Position numbers and translations under genes: made by a program
Source: Flavobacterium restrictum
GTDB taxonomy: Bacteria; Bacteroidota; Bacteroidia; Flavobacteriales; Flavobacteriaceae
Assembly (NCBI RefSeq): GCF_007097245.1
Contig: NZ_VJZT01000001.1
Span: forward strand, 434,001 to 498,000
Length of the DNA stretch: 64,000 nucleotides
Reading direction: 5' to 3'
Notes under the pieces: model-generated
The model's input: the letters and a program-made list of their open reading frames with translations, nothing else
Database searches by the model: none
Told to the model about the DNA's origin: nothing
Shown here: in pieces, positions 9,236-17,439 of the stretch
Position numbering within the stretch: the first letter of the stretch is position 1
Layout: every line of letters begins with the position of its first letter

Positions 9236-10042
9236 TTAATGAATATGAATACCACCATTAACATCGATAGTAGCGCCAGTAGTAAACCCCGAAAGATCCG
9301 AAGCTAGAAAAAGACAAGCACCTGCAACCTCAACCGTTTTGCCCACGCGTTGCAATGGGATTCCTGAAACCACATCCTTCAATTGTTGTTCCGAAAGGCC
9401 GTCGAGCATGCTGGTTTCGATCATGGCTGGGCAAATGACATTGGCACGAATGTTTTTGGGAGCAAATTCTCTGGCAATGGCTTTGGTAAGGCTGATAACG
9501 CCCCCTTTGGAAGCCGCATAATGTGTGCCACCTACCAATCCGCCACCGCGTTGTGCAGACAGGGATGATAAATTGACAATAACTCCTGCTTGCTTTTCGG
9601 CAAATATTTTTAGGGCACTTTGGCATATATTAAATGTCCCTTTTAGGTTGACGTCCATTATCAAATCATAGGCTTCCTCGGTGATAGACAACATTCCTTC
9701 CGACTTTACAATGCCTGCACAATTGACCAAGCAATCTATGGTGCCAAAATGTGCTACGGCTTCTGCTATGGCTTTCTCACAATCGGATGTGTTTCGGATG
9801 TCGCATGGAATGCAAATAATTTCAGGTGTATACCCTATTTGTGAAGCGATAGCATTAGTAGCCTCCTTGGCTTTTTCTTCGTTCATGACCAAATCCAAAA
9901 GCACCAATTTGGCTCCGTGTGCTGCAAAAAGTTCGGCCGTAGCATAACCAATACTACGCAATGATCCGCCACCAACAATCACACAAACTTTGTTATCTAA
10001 TAATAGGTGATTGTATTTTTTTTGTTCGTTTACGTTTTTCAT
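9236..10042 (-). CDS. Short-chain dehydrogenase (3-oxoacyl reductase/3-hydroxyacyl-CoA dehydrogenase-like)
   Basis: Classical SDR of 268 residues. The nucleotide loop is VGGGSLRSIGYA (about residues 23-34), a variant of the usual TGxxxGIG. NCAG follows at 107-110, with the catalytic Ser at 159/160 and Tyr175-xxx-Lys179 in THYAASKGG. The closing TTGATIDVNGG is family-typical. In this operon the likely job is oxidation of a 3-hydroxyacyl-CoA before the thiolase, but other alcohols are possible. It starts 6 nt downstream of the thiolase gene. Confidence 0.9.
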   Translation of the reverse strand: MKNVNEQKKYNHLLLDNKVCVIVGGGSLRSIGYATAELFAAHGAKLVLLDLVMNEEKAKEATNAIASQIGYTPEIICIPCDIRNTSDCEKAIAEAVAHFGTIDCLVNCAGIVKSEGMLSITEEAYDLIMDVNLKGTFNICQSALKIFAEKQAGVIVNLSSLSAQRGGGLVGGTHYAASKGGVISLTKAIAREFAPKNIRANVICPAMIETSMLDGLSEQQLKDVVSGIPLQRVGKTVEVAGACLFLASDLSGFTTGATIDVNGGIHIH

Positions 10043-10048
10043 ATCTAA

Positions 10049-11263
10049 TTATATAGTAACATTTTCGATTATTACGGCATAGCCCATTCCTACGCCCACA
10101 CACATGGCGGCAAGAGCATATTTTTTTTGGGTATGAAGCAGTTCATTGGCAGCCGCTTGAATAATTCTGGTGCCCGACATCCCGAGTGGATGCCCCAGTG
10201 CAATGGAGCCTCCGTTTGGGTTTACTCTGGCATCATCGTCGGCAAGGCCTAGATTTCGAGTAACGGCCAGACATTGGGCTGCAAAGGCTTCGTTGAATTC
10301 AAAAACGTCTATTTGGTCGAGTGTTAAACCTGCTTTTTGCAAGGCTTTTTGTGTGGCTCCCACGGGGCCAATGCCCATAATACGGGGTTCGACGCCTACA
10401 ACCGCCGAGGATACAATTCTTGCTTTTGGCATAAAATGATGGTTTTTTATGGCTTCCTCCGAAGCAATCAGCATGGCAGCAGCTCCGTCATTTAAACCAG
10501 ACGAATTTCCTGCCGTTACAGTGCCGCCTTCTTTCTTGAAAATAGGTTTTAATTTGGATAAAACATCAAGGCTTGTGTTGCCTTTTATAAATTCATCGGT
10601 GTTAAAAACGGTTATATTGCCTTTTCTATCTGCCAATTCGATTTTCATGATTTCATTGGCTAGAATGTTATTTTGTTGTGCCAAAAACGCTTTTTGTTGT
10701 GAGTTATAGGCAAACAAATCTTGATCTTCGCGGCTGATGGAATATAGTGTTGCCAAATTTTCGGCGGTTATTCCCATGGCATCGGTGCCGTATTGTTTTT
10801 GCATTTCGGGGTTGATAAAACGCCATCCAAAACTACTGTCGAACATTTGGGCATCGTTGCCAAAGGGTTTTGAAGTTTTAGAAATTACCCAGGGGCCACG
10901 GGTCATGTGCTCCATTCCTCCCGCAATAAAAATATCGCCATCATTGGCTTTGATGGCTCTGTTGGCATGAATAATGGCCGACATTCCGGAGGAACACAAC
11001 CGATTGACGGTTTCGCCCGGAACCGTATGTGGTATTCCGGCTAAAAGTAAAGCCATTCGGGCTACATTGCGATTGTCTTCGCCGGCTTGGTTGTGGCAGC
11101 CCAAAATTACATCATCTATTAATTCTAGGGGCAAATTGGGGTTTCTTTTGAGGAGCTCTTTGATTGGCAAGGCTGCCAAATCATCGGCACGGAGTGAGGA
11201 TAAACCACCACCTAAACTTCCAATTGGAGTACGAACAGCATCAATAATATAGGATTGTTTCAT
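10049..11263 (-). CDS. Acetyl-CoA C-acyltransferase (thiolase, 3-oxoadipyl-CoA thiolase-like)
   Basis: Degradative thiolase of 404 residues that cleaves a 3-oxoacyl-CoA with CoA to acetyl-CoA and a shortened acyl-CoA. The nucleophilic Cys is C90 in VNRLCSSGMSAI. GGSIALGHPLGMSG holds the second catalytic His, and AAMCVGVGMGYAV the general-base Cys. The segment AGEDNRNVARMALLLAG resembles PcaF/PaaJ-type 3-oxoadipyl-CoA thiolases of aromatic-acid degradation. It is upstream of the SDR in the leftward operon, supporting a beta-oxidation-like pathway. The chain specificity is not determined. Confidence 0.93.
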   Translation of the reverse strand: MKQSYIIDAVRTPIGSLGGGLSSLRADDLAALPIKELLKRNPNLPLELIDDVILGCHNQAGEDNRNVARMALLLAGIPHTVPGETVNRLCSSGMSAIIHANRAIKANDGDIFIAGGMEHMTRGPWVISKTSKPFGNDAQMFDSSFGWRFINPEMQKQYGTDAMGITAENLATLYSISREDQDLFAYNSQQKAFLAQQNNILANEIMKIELADRKGNITVFNTDEFIKGNTSLDVLSKLKPIFKKEGGTVTAGNSSGLNDGAAAMLIASEEAIKNHHFMPKARIVSSAVVGVEPRIMGIGPVGATQKALQKAGLTLDQIDVFEFNEAFAAQCLAVTRNLGLADDDARVNPNGGSIALGHPLGMSGTRIIQAAANELLHTQKKYALAAMCVGVGMGYAVIIENVTI

Positions 11264-11446
11264 TGGATTATTTTTTTGTAAATTAAATAAATTAATACCT
11301 TTTTTTGGGTGTAGGTTACAATTACCAATTAAAAATTATAATGATAACCAATATTTTAAGTTTAAATAAGTGCTGGTTATAGTAGCGAAACGACTTATTG
11401 TTTTATTTATAACCATTGTTTTTTATTCTGATTTTCTATTCCAATT

Positions 11447-11597
11447 GCGTGAGGGATAGAAGTGGAGCTCTTTTTTTTGGCATTTGGGCTGGGTTTTTCT
11501 CCCAGCCCAAATGCCAAAAAAAAAGCGGGAACGGATAGCCCGACTCCATGGCTTGGCGAAGAGATAACGGAGCCAAGCCATGGGGGCACGCCCAAAT
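11447..11597 (-). repeat. Framework repeat copy A, carrying two hairpins
   Basis: On the minus strand this reads TTTGGGCGTGCCCC, hairpin 1 (perfect 12-bp arms 11546-11557/11572-11583), CGGGCTATCCGTTCCCGC, a T run, hairpin 2 (perfect 15-bp arms 11479-11493/11501-11515), an A run, GAGCTCCACTTC and TATCCCTCACGC. The same framework in the opposite orientation, with a different hairpin, lies at 40761-40891. It fills most of the 371-nt gap between thiolase and CoA-transferase; the rest (11264-11446) is plain AT-rich sequence in which I see nothing. Confidence 0.85.
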
Positions 11598-11634
11598 AAT
11601 TGTTGACTGTGTTTGAACTGATAATTGGACTTTT

Positions 11635-12855
11635 TTAGGGTTGTTTGTTATTTGGTTTATGGGTATAGGCTGCTTTTTGTGATAAAATTGTTTCTATTTC
11701 TATATCTGAATATCCCAATTCATCCAGAATTTCGTTGGTATCCCAGCCACAAGGAGCTGCTGTAGAACGTGCAACAGGATAATTGCCATCTACTTTTATG
11801 GTCGAACGAATTACGGCTGTTTTTCCTTCGGTGGGATGATTTTCAAAATTAATTAAGGCCACGGCTTTTAGATGCGGGTCGTTGGGCAAGGTTTCTAGCG
11901 TGTGGCAAGGCATTGCAGGCAAATCGGCCTCTCTGAATATTTTAAGCCATTCATCAGTAGTCTTATTATAAAGTGCTGCACCCCGAATTTCAAACCATTC
12001 TGAAACATATTTTGCCCTGCTTGCTACCGTTGAAAATCGTTCGTCAGTAAGTAATTGGGTTCTATTGGTTATTTTTAGGAAAGCTTGTACTTGAGAATCG
12101 GTATTGATGGTGAAGGAAATGTAACCGTCTTTTGTTTTAACAGGTTGATTGTGCGGACTCAAAAGTCGAAGATCACCTGGTGGGCCAACAGGAGGATCGA
12201 AGCTTTGTTGCGCCAAATGTTCTTGCAAGACAAAAGACGCCATAGTTTCGAACATTGGTATTTCTATACTCGAACCAATTCCTGTATTTTGACGTTGCAT
12301 TAGCGCTGCCATAACGGTTCCTACGGTAATTTCGCCCACCACGTGATCGCATAAAAGTAGTGGCACGTAGGCTGGTTTTCCATCACGAGCCATGGTTAGG
12401 CCAGCAATACCCGAGGCGCCTTGCAAAACACTATCGTAGGTTGGCAATCCCGAATACGGCCCATCGGTGCCATAACCGGTTATCATGCAATATATTTTTT
12501 CGGGATATTTTGATCGAATCGTATCTGCGTCTAAACCTAATCTTTGCAAGGCATCAGGTCGCATATTGGCAACAATTACATCAGCCCAAGCTACTAATTT
12601 CTGAACGATTTCTTGACCACTTTGTTTTTTTAAATCAAGACAAATGTTTTTTTTGCCTCGATTAAGATGTAAGTACGTACCCGAATGCTGCCCAGTTGGG
12701 GACATTCCTCCAAGACCACGCATTAAATCGCCTGATGGGTGTTCGACTTTAATAATTTCGGCGCCGTATTGCCCCAATCGCCACGTAGCCACTGGACCAA
12801 CTACTACGGAGGTTAAGTCTAATATTTTGATATTTTTTAGGGGTTCAAATTTCAT
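11635..12855 (-). CDS. CaiB/BaiF-type (class III) CoA-transferase
   Basis: Family III CoA-transferase of 406 residues that moves CoA between carboxylic acids through enzyme-bound anhydride and thioester intermediates. Seen: the N-terminal ILDLTSVVVGPVATWRLGQY, the KVEHPSGD segment, VANMRPDALQRLGL, ITGYGTDGPYSGLPTYD and the catalytic Asp D141 in TYDSVLQGASG. The intertwined-dimer family includes formyl-CoA, carnitine, benzylsuccinate and itaconate transferases; which acid is used here is unknown. With the hydratase that precedes it by 6 nt and the thiolase behind it, it likely performs the activation step of the pathway. Confidence 0.92.
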   Translation of the reverse strand: MKFEPLKNIKILDLTSVVVGPVATWRLGQYGAEIIKVEHPSGDLMRGLGGMSPTGQHSGTYLHLNRGKKNICLDLKKQSGQEIVQKLVAWADVIVANMRPDALQRLGLDADTIRSKYPEKIYCMITGYGTDGPYSGLPTYDSVLQGASGIAGLTMARDGKPAYVPLLLCDHVVGEITVGTVMAALMQRQNTGIGSSIEIPMFETMASFVLQEHLAQQSFDPPVGPPGDLRLLSPHNQPVKTKDGYISFTINTDSQVQAFLKITNRTQLLTDERFSTVASRAKYVSEWFEIRGAALYNKTTDEWLKIFREADLPAMPCHTLETLPNDPHLKAVALINFENHPTEGKTAVIRSTIKVDGNYPVARSTAAPCGWDTNEILDELGYSDIEIETILSQKAAYTHKPNNKQP

Positions 12856-12861
12856 ACTTCA

Positions 12862-13695
12862 TTATTTTACGTTTGTTTCTGCTGCTACCGCTAAATCGTT
12901 ATTATCATCATAAACGGCCAAGTTCCATCCTGTTTCTGTTTTTTGGGCAGTTAGGGTCATGGGCCTGTTGCAATAAAGCGGTGCTAGGTGTTTTACTTTT
13001 AAATCCAAAATTTCGAGTTTTAAATGGGTTCTCATAAATTCGGTTACTAAAAGTGTGGTTAAACCACCATTTACCACCAAATCTGGAAGTCCCTCTATGT
13101 TTTGGGCATAATTTCGATCCAAATGAATTTTGTGAGAGTTAAATCCTAATGCCGAGTATTGGAACAAAAGTGTTTCGTCAGGAATTATTTGTTGCTGGTA
13201 TTTTGATTCTATGGGTTGCGAAAGTGTTTTTGTGGTATCGTTAGAAGCTTTATTTTTGCCCAACAAGATGTAGGTTTGGGTTTCAATAATGGCAGGACTA
13301 GATTCTGTGATGGTTCGCAACTCGTGTTGAAGGGTTACAATGGCCATAGGACCCGAAGGCGTTGTTTTTTCTATGATACTTTTTATAAAACTGGTTTTCT
13401 CGATTTTATATCCTATTATAATATCTCCATTATAGGTTACCGTTCTGCCGCCCAGAAGCAATCTTGGCAAACCAAGATCAGGAATTGACACGCCCAAACC
13501 GGGGAATCCGTCTTGGCGTAATTGGGATTTTGGAGTTTCGCCAGCTAGCATAAAAAAATGCCAGCCTTTTGGCAACAAATTCCCTTCGAAAAAAGAAGCC
13601 GTAGGCAGATCCAACATAGCAGCTACACGACGCACCATCGAGGGACTACACAGTTCAATTGATTGTTTTTTTGACTCTAAAATGTTTTCTTGCAT
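12862..13695 (-). CDS. FAS1-like/MaoC hot-dog dehydratase (enoyl-CoA hydratase-like)
   Basis: 277 residues with two hot-dog-like halves, resembling HTD2/mesaconyl-C4-CoA and itaconyl-CoA hydratases. The N-terminal half contains LPKGWHFFMLAGETP, GLPRLLLGGRTVTYNGDI and EKTTPSGPMAIVTLQHEL. The C-terminal half contains LFQYSALGFNSHKIHLDRNYA, cut here to its core FNSHKIHLD with the catalytic His and neighbouring Asp, then LVVNGGLTTLL. The expected reaction is hydration of an enoyl-CoA. I start at the ATG complementary to 13693-13695 (MQENILESKK); a start at 13743 would add 16 residues that run into the promoter. It is the first gene of the leftward operon. Confidence 0.85.
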   Translation of the reverse strand: MQENILESKKQSIELCSPSMVRRVAAMLDLPTASFFEGNLLPKGWHFFMLAGETPKSQLRQDGFPGLGVSIPDLGLPRLLLGGRTVTYNGDIIIGYKIEKTSFIKSIIEKTTPSGPMAIVTLQHELRTITESSPAIIETQTYILLGKNKASNDTTKTLSQPIESKYQQQIIPDETLLFQYSALGFNSHKIHLDRNYAQNIEGLPDLVVNGGLTTLLVTEFMRTHLKLEILDLKVKHLAPLYCNRPMTLTAQKTETGWNLAVYDDNNDLAVAAETNVK

Positions 13696-13758
13696 AGTAC
13701 TAAATGTTCTCACAAAGAGGTAAATTATTATATATTTCGACAAAAATACGAATTATTT

Positions 13759-13788
13759 TTTCATATTTAAAAATAATGTTTCATATTT
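13759..13788. promoter_or_regulatory. Candidate operator in the divergent catabolic promoter
   Basis: TTTCATATTT occurs at 13759-13768 and again at 13779-13788, exactly 20 bp apart (two helical turns), in the 127-nt gap between the divergent hydratase and VOC genes. A regulator binding one DNA face at both copies could control both directions. The IclR-family regulator encoded at 14310 is the natural candidate. This is inferred from repeat spacing only. Confidence 0.45.
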
Positions 13789-13822
13789 GCAAAACAAATA
13801 ACAATTATTAAATTCGTAAAAC

Positions 13823-14239
13823 ATGAAATTCCAATACCATCACATGAATCTTTGTACAGAAAATGTATCCAGATTATCCAAATTTTACCAAGACATTTTC
13901 GACATGAACCGCATTGAAGATGAAGAACACGGATTGACGACCGAGGACACCGAGAATAGGTACGATGGCCAAGTTGAATTTATAACCGATGGTGCTATAG
14001 AATTTCATATTACCCAAAAAGACCACAATGCGGGACATAGAATGAACCAATGGATCAATCCGATTAAAAACGGTCATTTCTGTTTTAGAACCGATGACAT
14101 CGAGGGATTCAAAAAAAAGTTAGAGGAACAAAATATTCCTTATGCCGATTATGGCAAATGGGCATTGGCGGGTTGGTATCAAATATTTTTTCATGACCCA
14201 GACGGAAACATCATCGAGGTGCATCAAATAGGATTGTAG
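13823..14239 (+). CDS. VOC (glyoxalase/extradiol dioxygenase) superfamily protein
   Basis: 138-residue vicinal-oxygen-chelate protein with two beta-alpha-beta-beta-beta modules. It begins FQYHHMNLCTENVSRLSKFY (first metal-ligand His), followed by KNGHFCFRTDDIEGFKKKL (second-module His) and ends HDPDGNIIEVHQ (terminal Glu ligand). It could be an isomerase, epimerase, lyase or dioxygenase; many CoA pathways carry a VOC-type epimerase. It is divergent from the hydratase and is followed 70 nt later by the IclR regulator. Confidence 0.85.
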   Translation: MKFQYHHMNLCTENVSRLSKFYQDIFDMNRIEDEEHGLTTEDTENRYDGQVEFITDGAIEFHITQKDHNAGHRMNQWINPIKNGHFCFRTDDIEGFKKKLEEQNIPYADYGKWALAGWYQIFFHDPDGNIIEVHQIGL

Positions 14240-14309
14240 TTTGATTTACGGTTTATTTTGCTTAAAATAGCAGATATTTATCTCAAACAAAGCGTAAAAT
14301 AAATCAGAT

Positions 14310-15077
14310 ATGAAAGAGAAAGAAGAAAACGGAGCGTATTCGGCACCTGCATTAGACAAAGGGTTGGACATTCTAGAAGTGCTTTGCAAAAGCGAAAACG
14401 GACTGACACAACAAGAAATTTCGGGACAACTTGGGCGGAAATTAGGAGAAATTTACAGGATGTTGAACTGTTTGGTACAACGAAACTATGTTGCTAATTA
14501 TGGTAATGTGTACACCATAACTTCCAAATTGTTTCAACTGTCGCATTTTCATCCGCCTACATATCGTTTGCTTACCGAGGCACTTCCACTAATGGAAGAA
14601 TTATCACGAGCAGTATCTTTTCCTTGCGATTTGAGGGTTTATAACAATGGTTTTCAGACCGTTGTAGCGTCTATTCAGCCGCCAAACGGATTGGGTTTTA
14701 TGACTCGGGTGGGGTCGGAAATTGAGGTAGCACCTTCGGCATCAGGATTAGTATTGCTGGCTTTTCAAGATCCAGTGATCACCGATATCAGAATTCGAGA
14801 ATGCCTTTTGAATACATCAGAATCCGAAATAGAAACGTTCCGAAAGGGACTAATCGAAGTGGCTTCCAATGGATTTGCCTCTATAAAAAGTAAACAGTAT
14901 GCAGGGCTTCATGCTATTTCATTTCCTATTTTGGACATGAATGGAAATGCAGTAGCCGCCATGACGGTACCCATGCTGGCACGAATTGATGGAACAAACC
15001 AACTTACGCATCAAGAAGTAGCCGAAAAATTAAAATATTGTGTATCTAATTTGAATCAAAAAATTGCCAAATTATAA
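14310..15077 (+). CDS. IclR-family transcriptional regulator
   Basis: 255 residues with the family layout. An N-terminal winged helix-turn-helix (about residues 12-75) contains ALDKGLDILEVLCKSENGLT, QQEISGQLGRKLGEIYRML and QRNYV. A C-terminal GAF-like effector domain follows, with VASIQPPNGLGFMTRVG and GLHAISFPILDMNGN. IclR proteins usually sense an aromatic or other organic acid and control the adjacent degradation genes. The position between the VOC gene and a carboxylate-type symporter fits that. Its possible operator is the paired TTTCATATTT at 13759-13788. Confidence 0.92.
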   Translation: MKEKEENGAYSAPALDKGLDILEVLCKSENGLTQQEISGQLGRKLGEIYRMLNCLVQRNYVANYGNVYTITSKLFQLSHFHPPTYRLLTEALPLMEELSRAVSFPCDLRVYNNGFQTVVASIQPPNGLGFMTRVGSEIEVAPSASGLVLLAFQDPVITDIRIRECLLNTSESEIETFRKGLIEVASNGFASIKSKQYAGLHAISFPILDMNGNAVAAMTVPMLARIDGTNQLTHQEVAEKLKYCVSNLNQKIAKL

Positions 15078-15115
15078 ACAAAAAAACATTTTATAAAACC
15101 AACATTTTACCTATT

Positions 15116-16213
15116 ATGAATAATTTATATAAATTCTTACTTATAAGTTCCGCTATTTTAGGGCTTTTAGCAATAGGAATGTTGTTTTTTGGACGCGGAT
15201 TATTGGCAACTGGTCCTTTTGTTGTTAGCGCACTTGTCTGTTTAGCCTTTGGAGGTCGAAGCATTTCTATTCTAAATCAAATGTCGTTTACCATTTGGGT
15301 ATTGGCGGCCGTTTCGGTTGGGTTCTTTTTTCCACAGTATTTTCAAAAAATTGGCGATTTTAAGTGCACCCGTTTTATTGTACCGCTTATTCAGTTAATC
15401 ATGTTTACAATGGGCACCGAAATGAGTTGGAAAGATTTTGAAAGCGTTATCAAAACACCAAAAGCGGTCTTGATTGGTTTGGTAAGCCATTTTACCATTA
15501 TGCCATTAGTGGGTTTTACCTTGGCCAAAAGTTTTGGATTTGCCCCCGAAATAGCTGCGGGTGTTATATTGATGGGTTCGGTACCAAGTGGCGTAACCTC
15601 CAATGTGTTGGCGTTTATAGCCAAGGCTAATATGCCGCTGTCGGTAACTATTGCGGCGATTTCTACGCTTGCGGCACCGTTTATGACGCCCTTGTTAATG
15701 AAGTCATTGGCTGGACAATACGTTGCTATCGATTTGCAAGCCATGATGTTACACGTTGCCGAAATAATTATTTTGCCCATAGTATCTGGACTGCTTATCA
15801 ATAAATTTTTTAGAAATACGGTTAGAAAAGTTCAATTCCTATTGCCTAAAATATCCATGTTTGGGGTATTGATGATGATGATTGTTATTGTCTCCTCCGG
15901 TAGAGATTCACTGTTAGTAATTGGTCCATTATTATTTTTATCGGCCATTATTCACCACACCATTGGGTATTTATTGGGCTATTGGGCATCGAGATTTATG
16001 GGGCTAGACGAAGCATCGTGCCGAACCATTTCGTTAGAAGTTGGCATGCAAAACGGAGGACTTGCATCGGGTATTGCCCTTCAAATGGGAAAAATAGCAA
16101 CAGTGGGTTTAGCCTCTGTTATAGCCGTGCCTTGGATGACCATATCGGGATCGACGCTTGCCAATTGGTGGTGCAAAAAAGACAACGATACTGCGGATAA
16201 AAGCATTTACTAA
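15116..16213 (+). CDS. Bile acid:sodium symporter (BASS) family transporter
   Basis: 365-residue inner-membrane protein with about ten helices. After two extra N-terminal helices, the BASS/SBF core begins near IVPLIQLIMFTMGTEMSWKDF. It includes VILMGSVPSGVTSNVLAFIAKAN, of which GSVPSGVTSN is the sodium-site crossover motif, and SLEVGMQNGGLASGIALQMG, the second crossover helix. The family takes up organic anions with Na+ (bile acids, pantoate, pyruvate-like acids). Placed 38 nt after the IclR gene, it is the likely importer of the acid degraded by the neighbouring CoA operon. Confidence 0.9.
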   Translation: MNNLYKFLLISSAILGLLAIGMLFFGRGLLATGPFVVSALVCLAFGGRSISILNQMSFTIWVLAAVSVGFFFPQYFQKIGDFKCTRFIVPLIQLIMFTMGTEMSWKDFESVIKTPKAVLIGLVSHFTIMPLVGFTLAKSFGFAPEIAAGVILMGSVPSGVTSNVLAFIAKANMPLSVTIAAISTLAAPFMTPLLMKSLAGQYVAIDLQAMMLHVAEIIILPIVSGLLINKFFRNTVRKVQFLLPKISMFGVLMMMIVIVSSGRDSLLVIGPLLFLSAIIHHTIGYLLGYWASRFMGLDEASCRTISLEVGMQNGGLASGIALQMGKIATVGLASVIAVPWMTISGSTLANWWCKKDNDTADKSIY

Positions 16214-16260
16214 AAACCTGATTTTAGACTGTTGAATGATGATTTCAATAAATTTTACAC

Positions 16261-16341
16261 TCCTGCAAGGTCTTTTTTGACCTTGTAGGTATGATTTTCG
16301 ATACTAAAAATACCTACAAGGTCAAAAAAGACCTTGCAGGA
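16261..16341. repeat. Perfect 32-bp inverted repeat (intergenic palindrome)
   Basis: Arms 16261-16292 and 16310-16341 are exact reverse complements around a 17-nt loop. Each arm is itself a near-palindrome (CTGCAAGGTC ... GACCTTGTAG around a T run). It sits downstream of the symporter gene and can act as a terminator, but its nested symmetry resembles dispersed REP-like palindromes. Confidence 0.85.
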
Positions 16342-16448
16342 AAACTAATAGAAATAAAAATACTGTTAGTCAACAAGTTAAAAAAATAATAATCGAACTA
16401 ACGTTAAAAATAACGGAATCACCAGAAGGATGTAGTACTTATAACTAA

Positions 16449-17318
16449 ATGAAAATTAGTATGGAAATAAAAAAAATAACCGTTATTGGAGCCGGAAATA
16501 TGGGACATCAAATAGCCTTGTGTGCCGCTTTGTCTGGGTTTGAAGTAAAATGTACCGATACCAATCCGGATATTCTGGCAAAAGCAATTGCCTTTGCGAA
16601 CAATTACCTGAACGAAAGGGTTACAAAAGGAAAACTAACCGAGGAAGAAGCGAATAAAACCAAACAAAATTTGGCTTTTGTACCAACAATTCAAGAAGCT
16701 GTTGTTGAAACGGATCTGGTTATTGAAGCCATTATTGAAAAATTAGACGTAAAACGAAAACTATTTGCCGATTTGGATGCCATGTGTCCTGCACATACCA
16801 TTTTGGCCACGAATAGTTCGTACATCGTAAGTTCCAAAATTGCCGATGCTACCAATCGCCCTGATAAAGTATGCAACATGCACTTTTTTAATCCGGCTTT
16901 GGTCATGAAACTGGTCGAAGTCGTTCAAGGATCCCACGTTTCAAACGAAACCGTTGATGCTGTAATGAATGCGGCCAAAAAAATGAATAAAACTCCTGTT
17001 TTACTTCACAAAGAAATATACGGTTTTCTCGTTAACCGCCTTTTGCAAGCCACCAGACAAGAAGCCCTGAAGCTATTAGATATGGGCGTTGCCAGTTTTG
17101 AAGATATAGACACCGCCGCCAAAAACGGACTGGGTTACCCAATGGGGCCTTTTCAGTTATTAGACCTTACGGGTATCGATTTGGCCTATCATGTAGGAAT
17201 GGAAAAATACAAAGAAAGTGGCGATGCAGCCGACAGACCATCGCCCACTGTGGTGGAGAAATTTACCAAAGGAGATTTTGGCAAAAAAGCAGGAAAAGGA
17301 TTTTATGATTATGAGTAA
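16449..17318 (+). CDS. 3-hydroxyacyl-CoA (3-hydroxybutyryl-CoA) dehydrogenase
   Basis: 289-residue NAD-dependent 3-hydroxyacyl-CoA dehydrogenase. The Rossmann fingerprint VIGAGNMGHQIALCAALSG lies near the start. LATNSSYIVSSKIA and the catalytic His in MHFFNPALVMKLVEVV follow, then the C-terminal helical domain with EIYGFLVNRLL and GLGYPMGPFQLLDLTGID. It oxidises a 3-hydroxyacyl-CoA to the 3-oxoacyl-CoA. It is a second candidate for this step beside the SDR at 9236. An internal ATG at 16461 (MEIKKITVIG) is equally plausible as the start. Confidence 0.92.
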   Translation: MKISMEIKKITVIGAGNMGHQIALCAALSGFEVKCTDTNPDILAKAIAFANNYLNERVTKGKLTEEEANKTKQNLAFVPTIQEAVVETDLVIEAIIEKLDVKRKLFADLDAMCPAHTILATNSSYIVSSKIADATNRPDKVCNMHFFNPALVMKLVEVVQGSHVSNETVDAVMNAAKKMNKTPVLLHKEIYGFLVNRLLQATRQEALKLLDMGVASFEDIDTAAKNGLGYPMGPFQLLDLTGIDLAYHVGMEKYKESGDAADRPSPTVVEKFTKGDFGKKAGKGFYDYE

Positions 17319-17439
17319 CGATGTAGTGTAAAAAAAACATCAAATTATGAAATGAGCATGACTCAAAATTGGGTCGCTAACACCAACGATTGTGTGCGAA
17401 ACGAAGTTCGATGACACCAAAAAAAACAAATAGCAACAT

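Noticed and set aside
10170..11252. Several plus-strand open frames inside the thiolase gene
   Set aside because: They are antisense shadows of a clear thiolase; compositions are unlike the neighbouring proteins.
8214..13695. Known itaconate degradation operon
   Set aside because: CoA-transferase and hydratase types fit, but there is no citramalyl-CoA lyase; a thiolase and dehydrogenases are present instead.
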